This document shows positions 22,616 through 33,724 of a DNA stretch of 64,000 nt, piece by piece. The number at the start of each line of letters is the position of its first letter. The stretch's first letter is position 1. The position numbers and the translations under genes were made by a program. This stretch comes from Zygnema cylindricum (taxonomy: Eukaryota; Streptophyta; Zygnematophyceae; Zygnematales; Zygnemataceae), in assembly GCA_037447655.1 (NCBI GenBank), contig JBBHKE010001120.1, positions 114,946-178,945 on the forward strand. Direction: 5' to 3'. A model generated the notes under the pieces. It was not told where the DNA came from, made no database searches, and was given only the letters and a program-made list of their open reading frames with translations.

Positions 22616-23000
22616 TACTGTTGTGCGGTGTATCGAAGGCACCTTTTTTATGTTCGATAATAAACTATTTTAAATACCCAATATACGATAGATTGTCTTG
22701 ACATATCGAAAAGCTCACTATCTCGATATTTAACCGAAATATTGGCTTGATATGTAAATATATTTATACCGCGATATATCGAAGGGACATTGGGTTGCCA
22801 ACAAATCTTCAAGCCTCCTACACCCTTCCCGCTAATGACATTTACAATACAATTTACTGTACACTATTTTCGTACGCCGTTGTACGGGCCTCCACATCCC
22901 ACCAAATATATCGCAATTATTTTCATTGGTCCCAAAACAACATATCGAGCCCTTTGAACGTTTGATAGTGGATATATTGAATATCGAATTTATATCGAAT
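22616..23000 (+). mobile_element. Repeat family M, copy d, 3' end replaced by satellite
   Basis: Matches copies b and f through atcgaatttatatcgaatta, then changes into the 80 bp satellite instead of the usual ACACAACATTA end. Confidence 0.65.
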
Positions 23001-25723
23001 TAAATGCTAGCTTCAATGACAAGAAAATTGTAAAAAGCAAAATAAATTGATCGAGTTAACTTGTGAGTTCCAATGGAGGTTGAATGCAAGTTTGATTGGC
23101 AAAAAAATTGTAAAAAGCAAAACAAATTGATCGAGCTCACTTGTAGGTTCCATTAGAAGTCAAATGCCAGTCTAACTGACAAGAAAATAGTAAAGAGAAA
23201 AACAAATTGATCGAGCTCACTTGTGAGTTCCACTGGAGGTCGAATGCCAGCCTGACAGACAAAAAAATCGTAAAGAGCAAAAAAAATCCATCGAGTTTAC
23301 TTGTGAGTTCCACTAGAGGTCGAATGCCTGCCTGACTGACAAAAAAATCGTAAAGAGCAAAACAAGTCAATCGAGTTTACTTGTGAGTTCCACAGGAGGT
23401 TGAATGCTAGCCTGACTAACAAAAAAACTGTAAAAAGCAAAACAAATCGATTGAGTTCACTTGTGAGTTCCATTGGAGATCGAATGCTAGCCTGACTAAC
23501 AAGAAAATTGTAAAAAACAAAACAAATTGATCGAGTTCACTTGTGAGTTCCACTAGAGGTTGAATACCAGTCTGACTGACAAGAAAATCGTAAAAAGCTA
23601 AACAATTTGGTCGGGTTCACTTGTGAGTTCCACTGGAGGTTGAATGCCAGCCTGACTCACAATAAAATCGTAAAGAGCAAAAAAAAACCATCGAGTGTAC
23701 TTGTGGGTTCCACTGGAGGTCAAATGCTAGCTTGTTTGACAAGAAAATTGTTAAGAGCAAAACAAATCGATCTAGTTCACTTGTGAGTTCCACTGGAGGT
23801 CGAATGCCAACCTCTCTCACAAGAAAATCATATAAAGCAAAACAAATCGATTGTCTTCACATGTGAGTTCCACTAGAGGTCAAATGCTAGCGTGAATGAC
23901 AAAAATATCGTAAAAAGCAAAACAAATTGATCGAGTTCACTTGTGAGTTCCACTAGAGGTCAAATGCCAGCCTGACTGATAAGAAAATTGTAAAAAACAA
24001 AACTAATTGATCAATTCATTTGTGAGTTCCACTGGAGGTTCAATGCAAGTCTAGTGGGCAAAAAAAATTGTAAAAAGCAAAAAAAATAGATCGAGTTCAC
24101 GTATGAGTTCCACTAAAGGTCGAATGCCAGCTTGACTGACAAGAAAATTGTAAAGAGCAAAACAAATGAATCTAGTTCACTTGTTAGTTTCATTAGAGGT
24201 CCAATGCCAGTCTGATTGGAAAAAAACTAGTAAAAAGCAAAAAAAATCAATCGTGTTCACTTCTGAGTTTCACTGGAGGTCGAATACCAGTCTCATTGGC
24301 AAAAAAATTGTAAAAAGCAAAAAAAATTGATCAAGTTCACTTGTGAGTTCCATTAGAGGTCGAATGCCAACCTGAATGACAAGAAAATTGTATAAAGCAA
24401 AACAAATTGATCAAGTTCACTTGTGAGTTCCACTAGAGGTTGAATGCTAGCCTGACTGGCGAAAAAATCGTAAAAAGCAAAACAAATCGATTGTGTTCAC
24501 TTGTGAGTTCCACTGGAGGTCAAATGCTAGCCTGACTGAAAAGAAAATTGTATAAAGCAAAACAAATTGATCGAGTTCACTTGTGATTTCCATTGGAGGT
24601 TGAATGCCAGCCTGATTGGCAAAAATATTGTTAAAAGCAAAACAAATTGATCGAGCTCACTTGTGAGTTCCACTAGAGGTCGAATGCCAGTCTAACTGAC
24701 AAGAAAATAGTAAAGAGCAAAATAAACTGATCGAGCTCAGTTGTGAGTTCCACTGGAGGTCGAATGCCAGCCTGACAGACAAGATAACCTTAAAGAGCCA
24801 AAAAAATCCATTGAGTTTACTTGTGAGTTCCACTTGAGGTCGAATGGCTGCCTGTCTGACACAAAAATCGTAAAGAGCAAAACAAATCGATCGAGTTTAC
24901 TTGTGAGTTCCACTGGAGGTTGAATGCCAGCCTGATTCACAAAAGAATCGTAAAAAGCAAAAATAATCGATTGAGTTCACTTGTGAGTTCCATGAGAGAT
25001 CGAATGCTAGCCTGACTAACAAGAAAATTGTAAAAAACAAAACAAATTGATCGAGCTCACTTGTGAGTTCCACTAGAGGTTGAATGCCAGTCCAAATGCT
25101 AAGAAAATCGTAAAGAGTAAAAAAAAATCCATCGAGTTTACTTGTGAGTTCTAATGGAGGTCGAATGCCTGCCTAACTGACACAAAAAGTGTAAAGAGCA
25201 AAACAAATCGATCGAGTTTACTTGTGAGTTCCACAGGAGGTTGAATGCTAGCCTGACTAACAAAAAAAAAAAGTAAAAAGCAAAACAAATCGATTGAGTT
25301 CACTTGTGAGTTCCATTGGAGATCGAATGCTAGCCTGACTAACAAGAAAATTGTAAAAAGCAAAACAAATTGATCGAGTTCACTTGTGAGTTCCACTAGA
25401 GGTTGAATACCAGTCTGACTGACAAGAAAATCGTAAAAAGCTAAACAATTTGATCGATTTCACTTGTTAGTTCCACTGGAGGTTGAATGCCAGCCTGGCT
25501 GACAAAAAAATCGTAAAGAGCAAAACAAAACCATCGAGTGTACTTGTGAGTTCCACTGGAGGTCGAATGCTAGCTTGACTGACAAGAAAATCGTTAAGAG
25601 CAAAACAAATCGATCGAGTTCACTTGTGAGTTCCAATGGAGGTTGAATGCCAGCTTGAGTGACAAGAAAATAGTAAAGAGCAAAACAAATTGATCGAGTT
25701 CACTTGTGAGTTCTGGAGGTCGA
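23001..25723 (+). repeat. 80 bp satellite array, about 34 monomers
   Basis: A regular 80 bp period runs throughout. Monomer words are gacaagaaaattgtaaa, agcaaaacaaattgatcga, cacttgtgagttcc and ggaggtcgaatgccag, with usually 10-20 percent divergence. A subset of consecutive monomers recurs at an offset of 1840 bp (23391 and 25231 onward), and another at 1520 bp. Single related monomers occur at 10633 and 42591. Open frames across it are chance. Confidence 0.95.
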
Positions 25724-26336
25724 GCTGCATTAATTGCCGAGCTGGCAGCCATGTACTCAGCCTCTATGGTAGATTGAGATGTTACCTTCTGAAGTTTGTT
25801 GCTCCAGCAGCAAGTTCCACTTCCGATCTTCAAAATGTATCAGGTTGTGGAGCCTCGGCTGGGCATATCTCCGTAGCTCGCATCGCTCCATGTATGAATT
25901 TTGACTTCCTCTCCAGCGAGAGAGTGTCTAAGATTTTGAGTTCCTACAAGATAACGATGTCAAGATTAGTACAGTTCATGAAATAAATGAGGCTTTTGAC
26001 AATCTGCCTGTAAGGAATGGAGGACATAGAATCTGCCTCCCCTAAATCTAAGAAATCATCAACCAAAACACCACCATATGTTTCCGTGCCCTCCAATTTT
26101 TGCTTCAATTCCGTAGGAGTGTCACTCCCCTTTGCTTCTGATATGCCAAACTTTTCTAACATGTTCTTGATTGCTTCCTTTTGAGTTAAATAAATAATTT
26201 TATGTTTGTGTCTCTTTCTTCCTGAATTCCAAGAATATACTAAGCTTCACCCAAGTCTTTCATTTCAAACCGGGAATTCAGGGCTGATTTTGTTTTGGAT
26301 TTGCTAATCAGTAGCAATTAATCTACATACACTTAT
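25724..26336 (-). pseudogene. Copia pol fragment (RT end to RNase H)
   Basis: Minus-strand remnants of Ty1/copia polymerase in order: YVD-stop-LLLIS at the RT catalytic box (near 26320), FEMKDLGEA with stops, IPYRQIVKSLIYFMNC, then SNKLQKVTSQSTIEAEYMAA of RNase H. It is very close to the element at 59195-60268. It is cut on one side by the satellite (about 25724) and on the other by the LTR of Copia-1 (26337). The remains are non-functional. Confidence 0.8.
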
Positions 26337-26891
26337 TGTTTTTAGTACAATCCCGGGCGATTATTTCGTGCAACGATTCGTAAGATTTCATTGGTACTTT
26401 GAAATCGTATCATCAGATCATCATTATCGATTTTACAGTGAAACACCAAATAATGTGTCAAACACACGTGCAGACATTCCCACGATGGATTATTGTTTGT
26501 TGGCTTGTACACGTGGCACTTGGTCATTCGACCGCCACTTAGTTCTTTTTTGCATTAGAATAAATAGAGTAGAACAAGACAATAGGAATTATCATTCACA
26601 AACAAATTAAGCTTGGCGATTTTAGCATTCCGAATCAGTTTAATATTGGACATCGTCCTTTCATTACATTTGTATTCTTTTTCTATTATAATGGAATCTA
26701 CTTGCTGAACTTCTATCTAATCTATGCCTTGCTACATGTGAATGCCTTTACTCTTCCCATCTACACCTCTGTCTGTTTCTATCTCTGTAATTTATCAAGT
26801 TCATCGCTTCTGCAAATCTTGTTAATCTGATCTGGTGCACGTGGTCTTAGGAACCTCCCTAGTTACTCGAAATGTCTGATAAAGTTCAACA
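26337..26891 (+). repeat. Copia-1 5' LTR with Gag start codon inside
   Basis: Starts TGTTTTTAG and ends GTTCAACA (TGTT/AACA inverted). The first ~125 bp match 31763-31890. The Gag ATG is at 26872, 20 nt before the LTR end. The next bases GGTCATGAGCCCGC are a primer-binding-site candidate resembling the complement of the initiator tRNA-Met anticodon arm. Confidence 0.7.
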
Positions 26892-27541
26892 GGTCATGAG
26901 CCCGCTAGGTGCCCTTGATAAGTTCGAAGGTTCTAATTATCAGTTGTGGAGGTGTCTGGCCGAGGCGGCCCTTGAGGAGAGAAATTGCTTGGGAATCGTT
27001 ACCAGGGCAAAGACGCATCCAGCTCCTGCGGATGCAAACAGTGTGAAAACAGATGAGACAAAGGCGATGAAAGATTGGGATATGCGGGAGATCAGAGCCA
27101 AGAATTGCTTGATTCGTGGGTTGGCAGACAACCAGCTGAGAAATGTGACGAGACTCAAAACTTCTGCAGAGATTTGGGAATCACTAGAAGCGACACACAA
27201 ACTCTCAGGTATGACAGCAAGAATCAAGCTCGGAAAGACACTCATGACGACTGTCTACCAAGATGGCACATCTATGGAGGCATACACCTCTAACTATGCC
27301 AACCTCTTTGCCGAAGCCGACGCTGTCGGTTTCACTCTCCCCACTGACACCAAAATCACCCCTCTCATGCTTTCCCTCCCAATCTAGTATAAACCCATAC
27401 TCACTTGGTTGGATCAGAAAGAAGTGTCCACATCGAAGTGGAACGAAGTCGTCGAGGCACTCCTAAAAGATGAGTTTAACACGAAAATCATGACTAACCG
27501 CGATATGAACTCCGAAAGCTCCGCATTCGCATCTTGGAGCA
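26872..27541 (+). pseudogene. gag: Copia-1 Gag
   Basis: Starts MSDKVQQVMSPLGALDKFEG, followed by the copia Gag pattern (NYQLW, AEIWESLEATH, GKTLMTTVYQDG, LMLSLPI). Gag forms the virus-like particle. A TAG at 27385 interrupts it, and the same frame continues with YKPILTWLDQKEV. The first codons lie in the LTR, and VMSP is encoded by the primer binding site. Confidence 0.8.
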
Positions 27542-27599
27542 GAATTAACGATATAGACAGAAGGGGTGGTTAGAACCGCGAAACAAAAGATGATAGTAA

Positions 27600-27641
27600 T
27601 GTTTTTATTGTGACAAAGCAGGTCACTTCATCTCAGTATGC
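27600..27641 (+). pseudogene. Copia-1 Gag zinc knuckle
   Basis: CFYCDKAGHFISVC gives the CX2CX4HX4C nucleic-acid-binding knuckle. It is separated from the main Gag frame by stops and a frame change near 27573-27600. Confidence 0.75.
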
Positions 27642-27729
27642 AGGAAGTATGCTCAAGACAAAAAGAATGGAAAGGTGGATGAGACAAAACTGAAAAGGGG
27701 GAAGGGGAAAGGGAAGGAGATAGTGAGCT

Positions 27730-28895
27730 CACAGGCGATGATGCATCGTCGTTCGCAGTCAGCTCCAACGACTGGATGATCGACATAGGCGCATCAGAAC
27801 ACATGTGATATCGACGCGAGTGGTTCATCAACTTCAAACAAACAAACCCATCTCGAATTTTTATGGGAGACAATCACTCCACCCTTGCAACAGGAACTAG
27901 AGACATTGAGATAGAGGCGTTAGTAGATGGAAAATTAACCTTTCGCACAATCAAGAATGTTTTGTTTGTCCTAGACTTCAAGAGAAACCTCTACTCTATC
28001 CCTCAAGCCGAGGATAGCGGTATCTTACTAGTATGGCAAAAACGAGGAAAAATCACACTAACACAAAAGGGGCTAACAATTGCAGAGGGCGAACGAATGG
28101 CAGATCGGACTTACCGTCTCAAGTGCAACCCAAGGGTGAAGTCCTTTGCACTCGCCGCAAGATCCACGCTCCAAGCCATAGACTCATCACCCGTTGCAGA
28201 TATAAAGGACACAGAAGTCAGCACTAACGAAAAAGTGGTCATTGAAACGAAAATTCAAAATCTATCAAAACATTTTTTGTGGAATTGCAGACTTGGTCAC
28301 CTACACACAGAAAGGATGACAAAAAAATTCTATGGCAACGTGGCACATAGGATCAGACTCAAGTCTGTGAAAGACTCACCCGATCCATGTCACGGTTGCG
28401 AAATGGGAAAGGCTCATCGACTACCATTTCCACAAGCAAGTGCACAAAGAGCTAGCCGACCACTCGAGGTTGTGCACTCCGACGTCAGGGGACCAGCGAA
28501 GGTTCCCTCCTGCAGTGGCAAGAAATACATGGTTACATTCATCGATGACTTCACCAGAATGACACGCATCTTCCTAATGACTCACAAAAGCTAAGTCTTT
28601 GCTCACTTCAAGGTGTACAAGGCAGCAGTCGAAAAGAAACATGTCACGTCAATCACTTGCTTGCAAAGTGACAGGGGTGGAGAGTACCTTCACGTCAATC
28701 ACTTGCTTGCAAAGTGACAGGGGTGGAGAGTACCTTTCGAACGAATTTAAGGATTTCCTCAAATCCGAGGGAATCAAACACCACTTGACAGCGCATGCGA
28801 CACTGGAACAGAATGGCGTCGTAGAAAGGATGAATCGCACACTTCTTGAGATGACGAGAAGCATGATGGTTGTCCACCATACCAAACCGCAGTAA
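27730..28895 (+). pseudogene. pol: Copia-1 protease and integrase
   Basis: Protease: WMIDIGASEHM near 27775-27807, where the usual DSGAS is DIGAS, followed by a TGA. Integrase: HHCC zinc domain (LGHLHTERM, then CHGCEMGKAH near 28395), first Asp in VVHSDVRGP, second in CLQSDRGGEY, Glu in EQNGVVERMNRTLLE. A TAA at 28592 and a 46 bp tandem duplication (28645 and 28691) over the second catalytic Asp break the frame. Confidence 0.8.
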
Positions 28896-29015
28896 TGGGG
28901 GGAAGCCATTAGCACCGCCATGTACCTACGTAACAAATGTCCCACTTGAGCATTAGACAATTCCACACCGTTCGAGAAGTGGAATGGGTTCAGATCGAAC
29001 TTATCCCACCTAAAA

Positions 29016-30450
29016 GTGTTTGGGTGCAGGGCCTACGTTTATAACCACAATAACAAAGGAGGGAAACTAGGACCGAAGGCCATTGAAAGGACATTCTTGG
29101 GGTATGACGAGCAGAGCAAGGCATACAGAGTGCTAAGTAACAGCACAAAGAAAATCATCATCAACACAGATGTAAGATTCGGCAAGAAACCACGGCTCAC
29201 CAGCAGTGGGAGTGAACAAGGAGGTGAGACATTCACCTTTGATGAACACGTGAAATCCATGTTTAACAACCCATCAAATATTCCCCCACGAGACATCGAC
29301 TCAGAGGAGGACACAGATGACACTCCTCAAGCTCCAAAAACCCCTGACCAAGTACAAACACAAACGCAAATAGAACCGCAAGAGTCAAAATTCGAGACTG
29401 AGAAAGCAGCGGAAGCAGTAGTGGAAAAGAAAAAGAACTCAACTACAAAACCAAGTGACAGGCCGAGCAGAATCAGAAACCCACCTAACAAGTTTGGAGA
29501 GTGGGTGGAGACGTCAAAGGCTCCAAGGAAAAAGTTTGCAGGGATGGCACAGGTTGAGGAACCATCAAATCTCAAAAGCGCTCTTGCAGGTGAAGACTCC
29601 GACAAATGGAAGGCCGCCACCAATGAGGAGATGGCTTCCATTTTGAAGAATGGCACATGGACATTGGAGGACCTGCCAGAAGGGAGAAAACCAATTGGAA
29701 GTAAGTGGACTTTCAAAATAAAGAGAAATGCAGATGGCACAATTGAACGCTACAAAGCAAGGTTGGTGGCTAAGGGGTTCACACAGAAAGAGGGGATAGA
29801 TTACAAGGAGACATTCGCACCGGTTGTGAAATTTACCTCAGTTCGGGCACTCCTTGCCCTCGCCGCCATCCTCGACCTAGAAGTGGAGCAGATGGATGTG
29901 AAAACGGCATTCCTCCACGGAGAACTCGAGGAGGAACTCTACATGACCCAGCCGGAAGGGTATGAGGACCCGATGAACCCCCATAAGGTTTGCAAACTCT
30001 CAAAGGCCCTTTACGGCCTTAAGCAGTCTCCTAGATTATGGAACATTAAGATAGAAGAATATCTGCAAGGAGAGGGATTTGTAAAGATTCAGTCAGATCA
30101 CTCAGTGTACTACCACCCAGAGAGCAAGATAATCATAGCAATCTATGTAGACAATCTGATGATACTAGAAAATTCAGTCAAATCACTCGGTGTATTACCA
30201 TCTAGAAACCAAGATAATCATAGCAATCTATGTAGACGATCTGATGATACTAGGAAAAACCAAAGAGGAGATAGCAAAAGTTAAATTGATGTTATCGCAA
30301 GCCTTTGAGATGAAAGATTTAGGTGAGCTCAAATATGTATTTGGCATTGAAGTGGTTAGAGATATAAAGAACAGAGTGACTATCTCAGTCAAAGAAACTA
30401 CATAGGGGAGCTTCTTACCAGATTTCGACTTCAAGATGCAAACGGCATCT
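29016..30450 (+). pseudogene. pol: Copia-1 reverse transcriptase
   Basis: The frame runs from the integrase C-terminal GYDEQSKAYRVL region through the RT core: GSKWTFKIKRN, RLVAKGFTQKEGIDY, TFAPVVKFTSVRALLALAA, QMDVKTAFLHGELEEELYM and CKLSKALYGLKQSPRLWN. The catalytic box occurs twice because of an 85 bp tandem duplication: YVDN at 30144-30155 and YVDD at 30229-30240. The duplication shifts the frame, so RT is inactive here. Confidence 0.85.
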
Positions 30451-30458
30451 CCTCACCT

Positions 30459-31235
30459 TTGGAGCAAGGGGAGAAATTTATCGAAGATCTCGAAATTCAG
30501 GATGAGCCAGTTGAGGCTCCATACCGTGAAGCAGTGGGAGCACTCATCTATGCGATGAATTACACCCGTCCGGACATCGCCACCCCCATGGGAATCCTCA
30601 GCCGTTTCCTAAACAAACCAGGGAAACAACATTGGTCAGCAGCAAAGAGAGTACTCAAATACCTCAAAGAGACAATCAAATAAACTCTCACTTTCGGGGG
30701 AACTCAAGAAAGCATAAAGATTCATGCATTTACAGACTTTGACTGGGGAGGGGACATTGCAAGTAGGAAATCAACCACAGGTTATCTGGTGAACATTGGC
30801 GATGGGAGCGTGAGTTGGAGCAGCAAGCTTCAGAAAACCGTGGCATTATCCACCATTGAAGGGGAATACATACACGTCGCCGCCAAAGTAAAAGAGATCT
30901 TAAGGGTCAGGGTATTTCTGAATGAAGTAGGGTTTGTTTAGAAAACCAAGACCACCATTTACACAGACAACCAAAGTTGTTTGGCTCTGATCAAAAATCG
31001 TATCAACCACCCTAAGGCCAAGCACATTGACATGCGGTACCACTTTATTAGGGACACGACAATTGCTGAGGCTATGGCATTTGAATACATGCCAGACAAG
31101 GAGAATGCAGCCGACATGCTAACAAAGGCCATTGGAAAAGAAAAATTGCTAATTTGTGCACGAAAAGCAGGACTCTCTAAGGCGAATGGAGCAAACCCTA
31201 AGAAAGAAAGAGAGGAGCCTAATCTGAGCGCATAG
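30459..31235 (+). pseudogene. pol: Copia-1 RNase H region
   Basis: EAPYREAVGALIYAMNYTRP, then a TAA at 30681, then TDFDWGGDIASRKSTTGYL, SSKLQKTVALSTIEGEYI, a TAG near 30940, and DNQSCLALIKN-like and KHIDMRYHFIRD, ending LTKAIGKEKL. The order and motifs are those of copia RNase H. It is degenerate. Confidence 0.75.
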
Positions 31236-31762
31236 AAGGAAAGCAAGAAGAGGAAAATTGGAGGAGTGGGTTGCTTAAGTGCCTAAAGTACTTGAGTTTT
31301 TCTTTTTCCGAACCTGGTCCTTTGGCAGGACCACCGTCTTTTTGCAGCGACGCGATTAGAGGAGGATCCTCCAACATTGGATTTCGATGTACGAGGCTGC
31401 ATCCGCACGATGGCAACCTCCGCATACGCTTTGAAATCTCTTGATCGAATCAAAGCGTCAAAGGTGTTTCGTTAAATTGAAACGGTTTTGAATATGGACG
31501 TGGCATTTTATTTACGCCACAGGTGTCAAAGTTAATTTTAAATGGTCCTATACAGACGACATTTTGGAAAATGCGACGAAACTTACATCTTTCGAAGTAA
31601 CATAAGTAGGTTTTAAATTTCACAGACGTACGGCAACGATTTTGAATATTCGCCATCGAGATTCACGAAAGTGTACCACGGATCATTTCCATGAACATTC
31701 GCGGTCAAACCAAGTACTAGTCAACGAAAATTACATACCGTCGCAGAATCGAGTGGGAGTAT
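31236..31762. other. Copia-1 3' untranslated region and polypurine tract
   Basis: Non-coding stretch between RNase H and the 3' LTR. It ends in the purine-rich gagtgggagta (31751-31761), which would prime plus-strand synthesis. Confidence 0.55.
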
Positions 31763-31890
31763 TGTTTTTAGTGCGTTCCCGGGCAATTATTTCGTGCAAC
31801 GATTCGTACGATTTCATTGGTACTTCGAAATTGTATCGTCACATCATTATTATTGATTTTACAGTGAAACATCAAATCATGTGTCAGACA
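31763..31890 (+). repeat. Copia-1 3' LTR, left 128 bp only
   Basis: Direct repeat of 26337-26465 (cgggcaattatttcgtgcaa, ttttacagtgaaacatcaaa). It stops exactly where the LTR of Copia-2 (TGTTGTTTTGG) begins. Confidence 0.75.
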
Positions 31891-32889
31891 TGTTGTTTTG
31901 GAAACCTTCACTCCTCTCTATATCTCGTTGCTATACAGCCATGCTGCGCTAAGTCTGACATCGCAGCTGGAAACCTGTAATCTTCTCTATACTTCGTTGT
32001 TATGCTGCCATGCTGCGCTGCTCTAATGTCGCAGCTGCTCTGGTAGAACACCGCAGTCATAGCAGCTTGAGTAAACAGCTGCACTGCTCTAAACATTACA
32101 GCTGCGCTGGTAGAGCACCGCAGCCATAGTAGTTCGTATGAAAGCTAAACTCTCGTAGGGAGGATTTAGTGTTTATGTCACTCCAAAAGGAGTACACAAA
32201 CTTAGTACACCTCAGGCACACGTGTCGGTATGTGGCGGTAGTCAAGGTTGGTTGATCTGGACGACGAAGTACGTAGTCATTTGGTGACTCGATTTACACG
32301 TGGAGGTTCATCTTCAGTGGGAACGAATGCGTGGATGGCGGACAAAGTTCGCCGTCATTTTTGAAAGTGAAATATTGATGTGCGCCGTCATTTCGGTGAA
32401 CGAACTTTTGCTGCACACTTTAGCGGCGGCTAGAGTTAATGATTGATGTAAATAGTTTGTACGGCAGACGACGAAGGTTTTGTTTGGTAAAGATTTAGTA
32501 TACCGGTGGACCACGATAAATGTGGTACGGTTTAGATCAGCTGTATGCTCACTTGTATATGTAGGAATTATAATATTTTGGAAGGTATAATTTTCTTTGT
32601 ATGAAAAAACTGCAAAGCACTTTTTGCGTTTTTAAATTATAAGATCATTGTGATTTTTTGGCAGAATAGTATGAAATAATGCAAGTGGTTTCTTTGGTGT
32701 ATTTTCTTAATTGTGGCAAATTTGCAGACCTAGTGTGTGTCTGATTTGCTTGGAGCTTCGTTGTGAAGTTGGTCATTTGTGGTTATTCGTGAGAGTTTCC
32801 TCTTTGTACTTAATTGTGATTATGGCAACTGCTGCTGTTGCTGCTGCTTCTTCTTCTTCTTCAGGGGCACCAGCTACCTCAAATCCACA
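31891..32889 (+). repeat. Copia-2 5' LTR with Gag start codon inside
   Basis: Starts TGTTGTTTTGGAAACC like family B and ends AATCCACA. 31930-32130 holds repeated gctgcgct and gcagctg words seen in other LTRs here. The part from 32711 (gcaaatttgcagacctagtg) resembles 61129 in another LTR. The Gag ATG is at 32822, 68 nt before the end. The next bases GGTCACGGGCCCGC form the primer site. Confidence 0.7.
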
Positions 32890-33655
32890 GGTCACGGGCC
32901 CGCCCTCACGTATCCCGGTGTTAAATGGGGAAAAATATATGCATTGGGCTGATTTGACTAAATCTTACCTTAAGCAAGTAAAGTTGTATGATGTGGTCTC
33001 TGGTGTTCTTTTGGATACGGACCCAAATTTTGAAAAGAAAAATGAGGATGCTTTACATGTTCTCAAGTTTATTTTTTCGGAAGACTTAAGCATGACGTAT
33101 ATCAGTATCACTACGGCATCTGAATTATGGAAGAGTTTGAGAGAATCTCATGTCATAGCTACTGATCAGAATAAGGTTATAACTGCTAGAAAAATTTGGG
33201 ATTATATATATACTGGGGGTGATATGAAATCATACTCTAGTGGTTTCAAGCTTTTGTTGTCGGAAAATGCATGCTCCGGGTGGAATTTTCCTCCCTATCA
33301 TTAAGCAATGATTTTAATGAGAGGGCTTCCTACTCAATATAAAGGAGCCTCGGAACAATTAAAGAGGTTAGAGAAGAGTAAATGGAATATAGCTATAGCT
33401 GAAGCTTACATTCTAGAGGAAGAGGGAAATATCATACCATTGAATGGAGGACATTCAGCAGTAGCTTACAATGCTCAGACATTTAGGCCGGCTGGAGTTT
33501 TAGGAAATAGGAATTTTTCTCCTAATCCGAATTATAAGCAATATGATAGATGTGTCTATTGTTTTAGTCAAGGTCATGTTTCACGGCTCTGTCCGGCATT
33601 TATAAAAGCATGTGAAACAGGAATTTATTGTGCGGGATGGAAGGTGCGCTCGTAG
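32822..33655 (+). pseudogene. gag: Copia-2 Gag with zinc knuckle
   Basis: MATAAVAAASSSSSG opens the frame inside the LTR, followed by NPQVTGPPSRIPVLNG, WADLTKSYLKQVKLYDVV, ASELWKSL and MILMRGLPTQYKG. The knuckle CVYCFSQGHVSRLC fits CX2CX4HX4C. A TAA at 33302 splits Gag between its N-terminal and C-terminal parts; otherwise the frame continues. Confidence 0.8.
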
Positions 33656-33724
33656 ACTTCATCACCAAATTTTCCCGCATCAAAACTGCAGGTTAAAAAT
33701 GCGGCTTTCTTTGCAATCGACGAG

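Larger units (their letters stand above)
26337..31890 (+). mobile_element. Copia-1, degenerate Ty1/copia retrotransposon
   Basis: Gag, zinc knuckle, protease, integrase, reverse transcriptase and RNase H follow in copia order between a 5' LTR (26337-26891) and the first 128 bp of a 3' LTR (31763-31890). It is inserted into the older copia fragment ending at 26336. It carries several stops and two internal tandem duplications, so it cannot move by itself. Its 3' LTR is entered by Copia-2 at 31891. Confidence 0.85.

Noticed and set aside
23001-25723. CRISPR-like regular spacing
   Set aside because: The whole 80 bp unit is repeated, with no unique spacers, and the context is eukaryotic.
23137-25833. 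Several 65-80 codon minus-strand frames with repeated WNSQVNS and ELTSELDQF words
   Set aside because: They are translations of the 80 bp satellite. The period is not a multiple of three, and the peptides only mirror the tandem repeat.
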